Of a DNA stretch of 5,789 bases, positions 1 to 4,919 are shown one piece after another. A program made the translations under genes and the position numbers. Below the pieces are notes generated by a model. It made no database searches, was not told the DNA's origin, and saw only the letters and a program-made list of their open reading frames with translations. The DNA is taken from assembly GCA_913054215.1 (NCBI GenBank), contig CAJXJE010000050.1, forward strand, positions 1-5,789, written 5' to 3'. Position 1 is the stretch's first letter; every line of letters begins with the position of its first letter. The DNA comes from an uncultured Candidatus Peregrinibacteria bacterium (GTDB lineage: Bacteria; Patescibacteriota; Gracilibacteria; Peribacterales; Peribacteraceae).

Positions 1-1
1 T

Positions 2-820
2 GCCATGCGACAGGGGCCTGCCACGGGGCTGCCGACCTGGAGTGGGCAGGGTGACATGCTGCTTTCGATCTTTGGGTCACACGGAGAGTATCCGCGGCTT
101 GTGATGGCCGTCAGTGATTGCCAGGATTCATTCGACTTGATGCCAGATGCTTTTAACTACGCAGAAGAGTATCAGCTTCCTGTGACGATCCTCACGGATA
201 AGAATATTGCTGAGGGTCTCTTTATGCAGCCGCAGTATGATCTGAAAAAAGCAAAGATCAGCCGAGGGAATCTGGTTACGGATCAAAAGAAACTTGATGC
301 CCTCAAGAGTGCCGATCGATACGATCCGAATGCAGAAGGTGGTGTATCGCCTCGGTGGTTACCTGGAGCTAAGGCGGTGACGTATTGTGCACAAGGGGAT
401 GAACATGATGGAGAGGGCAATGTGGCAGAGGGTATCGATAATGCTATTGCGCAGATGAATAAGCGCATGAAGAAAATGGATACTATGAAAGCAGTATTAC
501 CGGAGCCGCAGCTTATCGGATCGCAAGATCCAGAAATTTTGATTGTCAGTTGGGGGAGTAATAGAGGACCGATAGTGGATGTGATTAAAGACCAATCGAA
601 TATCGGGTATCTTCACTACACCTATCTCTGGCCTTTGAAGACAGAAAAACTAGAAGCACTTGCCAAAAAAGCGAAGAAGACGATCCTCATTGAAGCAACG
701 TATCAGGGACATCTTGGTAAACTGATTAGCATGGAGTGTGGACTCAATCTCGATGAACAGATCCTTAAGTTCGACGGTCGACCGTTTTTCTATGATGAAC
801 TTCTTTCTAAATTAAGCTGA
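2..820 (+). CDS. korA: 2-oxoacid:ferredoxin oxidoreductase, alpha subunit (5'-truncated by window edge)
   Basis: C-terminal 272 residues of an alpha (PYR-domain) subunit of the KorA type. With the beta subunit it would oxidatively decarboxylate a 2-oxoacid to an acyl-CoA and pass electrons to ferredoxin in the cytoplasm. Seen in sequence: the family motif RQGPATGLPT followed by QGD at the very start of the fragment, then the SDCQDSFDLMPDAFNYAEEYQLPV segment in which the alpha subunit supports the neighbouring TPP site. The C-terminal PFOR_II-like domain follows, with VSWGSNRG, a LWPL segment (usually PFP-like), IEATYQGHLGKLI and KFDGRPF. The frame is open to the left edge and the first ATG (position 5) lies inside the conserved motif, so it is not the start. 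The missing part could be about 100 residues, or about 300 if this is a gamma-alpha fusion. It ends in TGA, overlapping the korB ATG. Substrate (2-oxoglutarate, pyruvate or another 2-oxoacid) cannot be told from this. Confidence 0.93.
   Translation, partial: AMRQGPATGLPTWSGQGDMLLSIFGSHGEYPRLVMAVSDCQDSFDLMPDAFNYAEEYQLPVTILTDKNIAEGLFMQPQYDLKKAKISRGNLVTDQKKLDALKSADRYDPNAEGGVSPRWLPGAKAVTYCAQGDEHDGEGNVAEGIDNAIAQMNKRMKKMDTMKAVLPEPQLIGSQDPEILIVSWGSNRGPIVDVIKDQSNIGYLHYTYLWPLKTEKLEALAKKAKKTILIEATYQGHLGKLISMECGLNLDEQILKFDGRPFFYDELLSKLS
808..813 (+). promoter_or_regulatory. Possible -10 box (TAAATT) 6 bp before korB ATG
   Basis: TAAATT lies inside the last codons of korA and ends 6 bp before the korB ATG, the same geometry as the better -10 boxes elsewhere in the window. 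No good -35 is seen (a T-rich run at 785-789 sits at about the right distance). korB is already positioned for translational coupling through TGATG, so this may be chance. Inference only. Confidence 0.25.
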
Positions 821-1707
821 TGGCGATCTCACTCGACAGTAACGGCCCAGGTGTTCAGGATTACTATTGCGGCACGGAGTGTACGTGGTGTGACGGTTGT
901 GGAGACTATGGGATTATGGCAGCGGTAAAGCGTGCACTTGTTGAACTCAAAATTCATCCACACGAAGTAGCACTCTGTTTTGATATCGGTTGTCACGGAA
1001 ACGCCTCGGACAAAATGCTTGGGTATCGTATTCACGGTTTGCATGGCCGTATTATTCCTTTTGCTGCCGGTGCAAAACTTGCAAATCCTAATATGCCAGT
1101 GATTGCATTCGGTGGAGATGGTGCAAGTTTCTCCGAAGGGGTAAATCATTTGGTGCACGGTATTCGCAGCCACTATCCTATGACATTCGTGATGCATAAC
1201 AATGCAAACTATGGTCTTACCAAAGGACAGGCGAGTAGTGTGACGTGGCAGAACCAACCGATGAACATTTCTCCAAATGGTATTCCGGAAGACACACTTC
1301 AATCCATGGAATTTATCTTTTCTCTGCAGCCAACATTTGTAGCACGTAGCTGGAGTGGAGACATTCCACAGATGACACGGGTCCTCAAGGCTGCAATCCA
1401 GCACCGTGGGTTTGCATTCGTCGATATTCTCCAAGCATGTCCCACTTATAACAAATTCACTTCTCACGAGTGGCTCCTGGAGCACTGCTTTGATGCGAAT
1501 GAAAAGGGGCATGACCCATCAGATTTAGAAGCTGCCAAGAAGGTAGCGTTTGATACAACGGATAGAGTGGGTTGCGGTATTTTGTATCAGAATGAAGATC
1601 ATCCAACGTTCTATGAGAGACTTAAACCACGAGAAGGAGTAAAGACCACTGCGGTTGAAGAAGTAAAGATCACCGATGTAAGTGGTTTGATGAAGGAGTT
1701 TATCTAG
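820..1707 (+). CDS. korB: 2-oxoacid:ferredoxin oxidoreductase, beta subunit (TPP-binding)
   Basis: Complete 295-residue beta subunit, usual length for KorB-type proteins. It binds thiamine pyrophosphate and a [4Fe-4S] cluster and is the catalytic half of the cytoplasmic alpha-beta enzyme. Seen in sequence: C24-x2-C27 in CTWCDGCG, C58 in DIGCHG and C207 in QACPTYN. This four-cysteine spacing closely matches the cluster ligands known from archaeal two-subunit 2-oxoacid:ferredoxin oxidoreductases. The TPP/Mg motif is GDG at 99-101 followed about 27 residues later by NNANYGLTKGQAS (127-139). LHGRIIPFAAGAKLANP (74-90) is also typical. The ATG shares its A with the korA stop (TGATG), so translational coupling is likely. 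There is no clear Shine-Dalgarno sequence. The tail after residue 225 is less conserved. No ferredoxin-like delta subunit is present downstream; the next gene is convergent. Substrate is not determined by these motifs. Confidence 0.95.
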   Translation: MAISLDSNGPGVQDYYCGTECTWCDGCGDYGIMAAVKRALVELKIHPHEVALCFDIGCHGNASDKMLGYRIHGLHGRIIPFAAGAKLANPNMPVIAFGGDGASFSEGVNHLVHGIRSHYPMTFVMHNNANYGLTKGQASSVTWQNQPMNISPNGIPEDTLQSMEFIFSLQPTFVARSWSGDIPQMTRVLKAAIQHRGFAFVDILQACPTYNKFTSHEWLLEHCFDANEKGHDPSDLEAAKKVAFDTTDRVGCGILYQNEDHPTFYERLKPREGVKTTAVEEVKITDVSGLMKEFI

Positions 1708-1712
1708 GCCTA
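1705..1712. repeat. 8-bp palindrome supplying both convergent stop codons
   Basis: TAGGCCTA is a perfect palindrome. Its left TAG is the korB stop on the plus strand, and its right half, read on the minus strand, is the TAG stop of the small 60-residue gene. The two convergent reading frames are thus separated by only 2 bp. Confidence 0.8.
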
Positions 1713-1892
1713 CGCAGCCTTCTCTAGTCTTCTTTCGTATGCTTCCCCTTCACCAAATTGATCTTCTAACAGGGCAAGATACATTGTCAGTGTTTCTCCT
1801 CTGAGCGAATCTACAGGGCTAGAAGCTCTCGCAGTTGGAGTACGTTCTTCAGCTTGTCCTTCTGGGCCTCTGTAAATACGTGGTGTAAACAT
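1710..1892 (-). CDS. Small hypothetical protein (60 aa)
   Basis: Unrecognised protein. The N-terminal half is rich in Pro, Arg, Ser and Thr (MFTPRIYRGPEGQAEERTPT) and probably disordered. The C-terminal half (LTMYLALLEDQFGEGEAYERRLEKAA) looks like an amphipathic helix or pair of helices. No signal peptide, membrane segment or known motif is visible, so it is probably cytoplasmic. It starts 20 bp after the stop of the GT2 gene on the same strand and its stop lies 2 bp from that of korB. A TTG at 1905-1907 would add five residues and has a GAGGGG-like sequence 10 nt upstream. I prefer ATG 1890-1892 because TACAGT ends exactly 6 bp before it with a TTGCGA box 17 bp further up, the leaderless geometry seen across the window. 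Being real rests on this promoter, the open frame and the tight packing; it could still be spurious. Confidence 0.55.
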   Translation of the reverse strand: MFTPRIYRGPEGQAEERTPTARASSPVDSLRGETLTMYLALLEDQFGEGEAYERRLEKAA

Positions 1893-1898
1893 AAGTAA

Positions 1899-1927
1899 AC
1901 TGTACAACGTCCCTATTCCCCTCGCAA
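1899..1927 (-). promoter_or_regulatory. Putative sigma70-type leaderless promoter for the 60-aa gene
   Basis: Reading the minus strand, TTGCGA (1927 to 1922, 4 of 6 to TTGACA) is followed after exactly 17 bp by TACAGT (1904 to 1899, 4 of 6 to TATAAT). Six more bases lead to the ATG at 1892. Transcription would start at or next to the start codon. The promoter lies over the 3' end and stop codon of the GT2 gene, so the small gene could be expressed independently. It is the only promoter here with a recognisable -35 at ideal spacing. Confidence 0.5.
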
Positions 1928-2869
1928 CTTGCTTGTGAGGGCTTTTAGAAATCCTACTCCCACGATGATTGGGTGGCGGAAGACGAATTTGAAGACTTGT
2001 CCGCTCCCTTTACTACTAACCCCTTTCCCTTTTTTTGCGCGATTGAAGAACTTTTCAATCATATCTTGGACGGAGCGATTTCGCGATTTGATAGCCGCGC
2101 GCTTTAAGGGGCCGTGCAAAGATTTGATGAGTTGCTCAAATACTGTCAGTCGGTCATAGAGCCCTTCACCCGATGCATTGTTTTTTGCAGAAGCTGCTTC
2201 GCCATGTACACGGAAGGCACCATGCGAGACAGGTTCGTAGTACCAGTTGGTGTGCTGTAAACAGCGAAGCCAGTACTCGACGTCTAAAAACTGTGGCATT
2301 TTTTCGTTAAATGGCCCTACTTCTTCCATTAGTTCTTTACGCAAGACGACAAACGGTGGTTCTCCGATAATGTTTGGGTGCATGTTGCGCTTGAGCCACC
2401 ATTCCAAAATCTCACTACCAGCCTGCTTGCCGGGTAGGAGTTGTTTCTGTACTTCTTTGACGAGTTCATAACCTTCTATCGTCCAGAGCTCCTCATCGTA
2501 TTGATATCTGTGATGCATCGAAATAATGCCGACATCGTGATTTTTGGAAAAGATCTTTAGAGCAGTCTCTAAGTAGTCTGGTTCCCAGAGATCATCTTGG
2601 AACAGATACGCGATAATGTTTCCAGTAGCTTTGCGGTAGCATTCGTTCCAGTTTCCACCGATGCCGAGACACTTCTTATTTTTGTGGAAGCTGAACCTCT
2701 CATCAACCAAATAGTCCATGACCATTGCATGTGTATCGATTTCTGTTGGCTCGTCGCAGATAATACATTCCCAGTCGGTCTCCGATTGCGCACGTAAACT
2801 TTCTACCGTCTCAGAAAGATGCTGAGGATTTGGCTTGTAGGTGGGGACAAGGACGGATATCTTGGGCAT
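1913..2869 (-). CDS. Family 2 glycosyltransferase (GT-A fold)
   Basis: A 318-residue GT2 enzyme, transferring a sugar from a nucleotide-sugar donor, most likely to a surface glycan or glycoprotein on the cytoplasmic face of the membrane. Seen in sequence: the N-terminal strand and turn ISVLVPTYKPNPQHLSETVESLRAQ (4-28); the donor-binding region CIICDEPT (35-42); GIGGNWNECYRKATGNIIAYLFQDD (69-93) ending in the DXD-equivalent Q91-D92-D93; a candidate acceptor-side catalytic acid in FLDVEYWLR (D197); and FRVHGEAAS (219-227), common near the end of the GT2 domain. After residue 270 comes a Lys/Gly/Ser-rich linker (AKKGKGVSSKGSG, 278-290), then a hydrophobic stretch (292-311) that may hold the protein to the membrane. 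It is divergent from trmD with only 17 bp between starts, no Shine-Dalgarno sequence, and TAGTAT 5 bp upstream of ATG. Donor and acceptor cannot be deduced. Confidence 0.92.
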   Translation of the reverse strand: MPKISVLVPTYKPNPQHLSETVESLRAQSETDWECIICDEPTEIDTHAMVMDYLVDERFSFHKNKKCLGIGGNWNECYRKATGNIIAYLFQDDLWEPDYLETALKIFSKNHDVGIISMHHRYQYDEELWTIEGYELVKEVQKQLLPGKQAGSEILEWWLKRNMHPNIIGEPPFVVLRKELMEEVGPFNEKMPQFLDVEYWLRCLQHTNWYYEPVSHGAFRVHGEAASAKNNASGEGLYDRLTVFEQLIKSLHGPLKRAAIKSRNRSVQDMIEKFFNRAKKGKGVSSKGSGQVFKFVFRHPIIVGVGFLKALTSKLRGE

Positions 2870-2873
2870 GATC

Positions 2874-2879
2874 TATACT
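2874..2879 (+). promoter_or_regulatory. -10 box TATACT for trmD (leaderless)
   Basis: TATACT matches TATAAT at 5 of 6 positions and ends 7 bp before the trmD ATG, so the expected start of transcription is the A of the start codon. No Shine-Dalgarno sequence fits in the 17-bp gap or is seen near it. A -35 would fall inside the GT2 coding region around 2850-2856, where no good match is present. Confidence 0.6.
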
Positions 2880-2880
2880 A
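2875..2880 (-). promoter_or_regulatory. Possible -10 box TAGTAT for the GT2 gene (leaderless)
   Basis: On the minus strand TAGTAT (4 of 6 to TATAAT, with the key T-A-A-T positions) ends 5 bp before the GT2 ATG. It overlaps the trmD -10 box on the other strand by five bases, so RNA polymerase could use only one direction at a time. TAAAGT, ending 10 bp before the ATG, is an alternative. No clear -35 is seen. Confidence 0.4.
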
Positions 2881-2886
2881 CTTTAC

Positions 2887-3576
2887 ATGAGAATCGACAT
2901 TCTTACATTACACCCGGCGATGTTTACAGGACCTCTAACCGAGAGCATCCTCGGCCGTGCCCAGGAGGCAAATTTGGTAGAGATACATACCCATGATCTT
3001 CGGGATTGGGGCATCGGGAATTACCATCAGGTGGATGACGAGCCCTATGGTGGAGGAGCGGGGATGGTTATCCGTGTAGACGTTGTTGTTCCTGCGATCG
3101 AATCGATCATTTCACAAGCAAAAGAGGAAAGTGGAAAGTGGAAAGTGGATAAAGAAAAGATGCCATACAGGATCTATCTTTCTGCACGTGGAGAAACATT
3201 GAAACAGGAGAAGGTAGAATCACTTTCTGCGGAACATGACTGGTTGCTTCTTTTGTGTGGACATTATGAAGGGATCGATCAGCGTATTGTCGAAGGGGGA
3301 TGGATCGATGAAGAGATCAGTATTGGGGATTATGTTCTTACCGGAGGAGAGTTGCCTGCGATGGTCCTGATTGACGCAGTAGCTCGCCATATTCCCGGTG
3401 TGCTTGGTAAAGCAGAATCAGCCCATGAAGAGAGTTTCTCATCAGCCCTTGATCGCAAAAAAGAATATCCGCACTACACACGGCCAGATGATTATCAAGG
3501 TCACAAGGTTCCTGAAGTACTGCTGAGTGGGCATCATGCAGAGATAGAGAAGTGGAGGAAGGATCAACTTTCGTAA
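2887..3576 (+). CDS. trmD: tRNA (guanine37-N1)-methyltransferase TrmD
   Basis: SPOUT-fold, SAM-dependent enzyme that methylates G37 of tRNAs to prevent +1 frameshifting; cytoplasmic, works as a dimer. Seen in sequence: N-terminal MRIDILTLHPAMF; VDDEPYGGGAGMV (49-61); IYLSARGE (96-103); the trefoil-knot SAM site LLLCGHYEGIDQR (121-133) and SIGDYVLTGGELPAMVLIDAVARHIPGVLG (145-174); then YPHYTRPDDYQGHKVPEVLLSGHHAEIEKWR (194-224). R167 aligns with the conserved Arg154 of the E. coli enzyme. The position of its Asp169 is occupied by Glu (E182). At 229 residues it is shorter than E. coli TrmD (255), lacking the C-terminal RRPELL-type extension. The loop before IYLS is about ten residues longer and contains a heptamer repeat at DNA level (residues 80-88). 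The ATG is fixed by the conserved N-terminus and the -10 box 7 bp upstream. yggU follows after one base, suggesting one transcript. Confidence 0.97.
   Translation: MRIDILTLHPAMFTGPLTESILGRAQEANLVEIHTHDLRDWGIGNYHQVDDEPYGGGAGMVIRVDVVVPAIESIISQAKEESGKWKVDKEKMPYRIYLSARGETLKQEKVESLSAEHDWLLLLCGHYEGIDQRIVEGGWIDEEISIGDYVLTGGELPAMVLIDAVARHIPGVLGKAESAHEESFSSALDRKKEYPHYTRPDDYQGHKVPEVLLSGHHAEIEKWRKDQLS
3126..3149 (+). repeat. Heptamer tandem repeat (GGAAAGT)3 plus GGA inside trmD
   Basis: Three exact GGAAAGT units (3126-3132, 3133-3139, 3140-3146) are followed by GGA, 24 bp in all. They encode the Glu81-Asp88 region (ESGKWKV) of a loop that is longer than in E. coli TrmD. Three 7-bp units make 21 bp, so the reading frame is kept. 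Confidence 0.9.
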
Positions 3577-3577
3577 T

Positions 3578-3847
3578 ATGTTTATCGCATTACTCAATGA
3601 GCTGGCCGAAAAGAGTACGGTGCAGTTTTACGTTCGTGCTCGTCCGGGGATGCCATCTACCAAAGCCCTCTCTCTGATGGAAGATGAAAGTATCAAAATT
3701 GATATTGCTGCAGCGCCAGAAGGTGGAAAGGCGAATGCAGAGCTTATCAAGTACCTATCCAAAGAGTTTGGTGTAACAAAAGATCAGATCAAGATAGTTT
3801 CTGGAGCAACGACTCGCCACAAATTACTGAGAATCACTAATCATTAA
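3578..3847 (+). CDS. yggU: DUF167 / YggU family protein
   Basis: An 89-residue member of the small, widespread DUF167 (UPF0235, YggU) family, whose biochemical function is not established. Seen in sequence: VRARPGMPST (19-28), the family core IDIAAAPEGGKANAELIKYLSKEFGV (41-65) and the C-terminal KIVSGATTRHKLLRI (72-86). No signal peptide or membrane segment, so cytoplasmic. ATG 3578 lies one base after the trmD stop. This is the only complete-start gene here with no TANNNT box 5-8 bp upstream, and the trmD tail carries purine-rich GGAGGAAGGA at 3554-3563. Both points fit expression from the trmD transcript by coupling. The ten residues before the conserved core (MFIALLNELA) are unusual for the family, but no nearer start is obvious. 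Its 3' end overlaps the convergent DsbA-like gene by 11 bp. Confidence 0.92.
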   Translation: MFIALLNELAEKSTVQFYVRARPGMPSTKALSLMEDESIKIDIAAAPEGGKANAELIKYLSKEFGVTKDQIKIVSGATTRHKLLRITNH

Positions 3848-4499
3848 TCGCTTTCTCAATCATTCCTCGCAAGTCTGCATACTGCGGAAGGCCCACAGAT
3901 TTTTCTCCATTCAAAAAGAACGTAGGAACGAGTGTGACATCCAGAGACCGTGCGAGAGACTTTTGCTGCTCTATAATTTTGAGCGTTTCTGGACTGTCGA
4001 GACAATCGGCGAACAGATTTAGATTGAGTTCTAATGAGGCAGCTTCGTTAATGAGTGTTTCGCGGTCTTTTGCGCCTAACGTAAACAGAAGTTTATGCAT
4101 GGGGATCCCTTTTCCTTGGCTAGCTGCACACAAAAGTCCGAGGGTGGCGTTTTGGCTGTGAATGTATTTACGTAGTGGAAGGATACCGATTTGTAGCTTC
4201 AGTTTTCCTTGGTTGATAAAGTCTTCGAGGAGCAATGGGAAGTGTTCGTGATAAAAGTTTTTGCAGTAACGGCAATGATGTTCGGTAAACATCAGTAGAA
4301 CCACTGGTGCATCACGGTCACCAATTTCTATAAGTCCCGAAGGAAGAAGTCTCTCTACTATTTTTAGATTTTCATCTTTTGCAGATTCATTTTCTATCAC
4401 TTCACCCTGCTCTTTTTGCAGAGGATCTTCTTGAGGTATTTCCACTGGGATACATGCACTGAGTAGCAGCACACCGAAGAGGATAAGAAAGCGTTTCAT
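3837..4499 (-). CDS. DsbA-family thioredoxin-fold lipoprotein (thiol-disulfide oxidoreductase)
   Basis: A 220-residue predicted lipoprotein. The signal peptide MKRFLILFGVLLLSAC has a lipobox LSAC, so C16 would be lipid-modified and the protein anchored outside the cytoplasmic membrane. An acidic, probably flexible linker (17-50) leads to a thioredoxin/DsbA-like domain: PVVLLMFTEHHCRYCKNFYHEHFP (65-88) with the CXXC active site C76-R-Y-C79, and the cis-proline loop VTLVPTFFLNG (188-198, P192). Between them is the helical insert typical of DsbA-like proteins, including two further cysteines (C124 and C166). The likely job is forming or shuffling disulfide bonds in exported proteins. The gene begins 22 bp after the stop of a ten-cysteine exported protein on the same strand, a fitting client. 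TACAGT ends 6 bp before the ATG, so it may also have its own leaderless promoter. Its TAG stop lies inside yggU, an 11-bp convergent overlap. Family call sure; partner is inference. Confidence 0.92.
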   Translation of the reverse strand: MKRFLILFGVLLLSACIPVEIPQEDPLQKEQGEVIENESAKDENLKIVERLLPSGLIEIGDRDAPVVLLMFTEHHCRYCKNFYHEHFPLLLEDFINQGKLKLQIGILPLRKYIHSQNATLGLLCAASQGKGIPMHKLLFTLGAKDRETLINEAASLELNLNLFADCLDSPETLKIIEQQKSLARSLDVTLVPTFFLNGEKSVGLPQYADLRGMIEKAIND

Positions 4500-4505
4500 G
4501 CTCTA

Positions 4506-4511
4506 ACTGTA
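4506..4511 (-). promoter_or_regulatory. Possible -10 box TACAGT for the DsbA-like gene
   Basis: On the minus strand TACAGT ends exactly 6 bp before the ATG, the same hexamer and spacing as upstream of the 60-residue gene at 1892. It lies in the 22-bp gap after the cysteine-rich gene. No convincing -35 is found, and AAGGA further up is too far from the ATG for a good Shine-Dalgarno site. An internal leaderless promoter is inferred. Confidence 0.4.
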
Positions 4512-4521
4512 GCGGATTTCC

Positions 4522-4890
4522 TTACTGACAGATAGCGCCATCACCCGTTTCTACACACGCAGAGGGGCAGAAGAGGAATCGTGCTTTTCCTGTTTCTTCG
4601 TAGCAACGCAGCACCTGTGGTTGGCTGCAATCACAGGTGGGATTTTTTAGCTTGGTACATTTGCCACTTTTACTGCAGTAACTTGTTGGTAGTGGGCAAT
4701 CGCTATTTTTTTTGCAACGAGGAAAACTTTGTAGAGGGGCTGGTATCTGTTGCACATACACCTCTGGCCCGTTGATGACGACGGTTGTTGCTTGGGTATA
4801 ATTGAATGATTCTCCCAGAAGCAACATGCCCACCATTACTCCAAAGAATCCGAGTGGGAGCAGTATTCTGATAGTGGATTTTTCGAACAT
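4522..4890 (-). CDS. Exported cysteine-rich hypothetical protein
   Basis: A 122-residue protein of unknown function. A basic start (K4, R8) and hydrophobic stretch ILLPLGFFGVMVGMLLL (9-25) form a signal peptide or N-terminal anchor; cleavage near A34 (NYTQA) is possible but uncertain. The rest is outside the cell membrane and holds ten cysteines at 59, 65, 72, 78, 86, 88, 96, 108, 112 and 121, an even number suited to five disulfides. The stretch C-x5-CP-x6-C-x5-C (59-78, with NSDCP and SGKC) resembles small disulfide-rich modules of the CxxDxDCPxGxxCxxGxC kind; this is only a resemblance. It is the first gene of a probable pair with the DsbA-like lipoprotein, which could oxidise or isomerise it. 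TATACT ends 6 bp before the ATG and there is no Shine-Dalgarno sequence. It is divergent from the GT26 gene across 29 bp. Confidence 0.8.
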   Translation of the reverse strand: MFEKSTIRILLPLGFFGVMVGMLLLGESFNYTQATTVVINGPEVYVQQIPAPLQSFPRCKKNSDCPLPTSYCSKSGKCTKLKNPTCDCSQPQVLRCYEETGKARFLFCPSACVETGDGAICQ

Positions 4891-4896
4891 AGCGAA

Positions 4897-4911
4897 AGTA
4901 TATCGTATACT
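4897..4911. promoter_or_regulatory. Mirror-image divergent -10 boxes (AGTATA-TCG-TATACT)
   Basis: A perfect 6-bp inverted repeat with a 3-bp centre. Read on the plus strand, TATACT (4906-4911) ends 8 bp before the GT26-family ATG at 4920. Read on the minus strand, TATACT (4902 to 4897) ends 6 bp before the ATG at 4890 of the cysteine-rich gene. Both starts of transcription would fall at or beside the start codons. TTCGAA (4882-4887) lies 18 bp upstream of the plus-strand box as a weak -35 (3 of 6). No -35 is evident on the other side. The repeat could also be an operator for a dimeric regulator. Confidence 0.6.
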
Positions 4912-4919
4912 ATTGATCT

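Noticed and set aside
5..7. ATG at position 5 as the start of the alpha subunit
   Set aside because: It lies in the conserved RQGPATGLPT motif, which is internal in the family, and the frame is open to the window edge.
818..820. UGA read as an amino acid (recoded genetic code)
   Set aside because: korA ends at this TGA exactly where the family's C-terminus (GRPFFYDELLSKL) ends, and korB starts within it. All other genes end in TAA or TAG, so TGA is simply a stop here.
829..1512. Long open frame (227 codons) on the minus strand, antisense to korB
   Set aside because: korB on the plus strand has full family motifs. The antisense translation is scattered with Cys, His and Thr, shows no motif, and has no supported start.
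2018..2036. Pyrimidine-rich stretch with a T-run as a terminator
   Set aside because: It lies within the GT2 coding sequence, encodes the Lys/Gly linker there, and has no hairpin before it.
3126..3149. Heptamer arrays as a CRISPR or phage attachment site
   Set aside because: Units are 7 bp with no spacers, no cas, integrase or tRNA gene is nearby, and both arrays lie in intact coding frames.
4581..4775. Plus-strand 64-codon frame opposite the cysteine-rich gene
   Set aside because: The minus-strand frame has a start-proximal -10 box, a signal-like N-terminus and an even set of cysteines. The plus frame has none of these and lies wholly within it.
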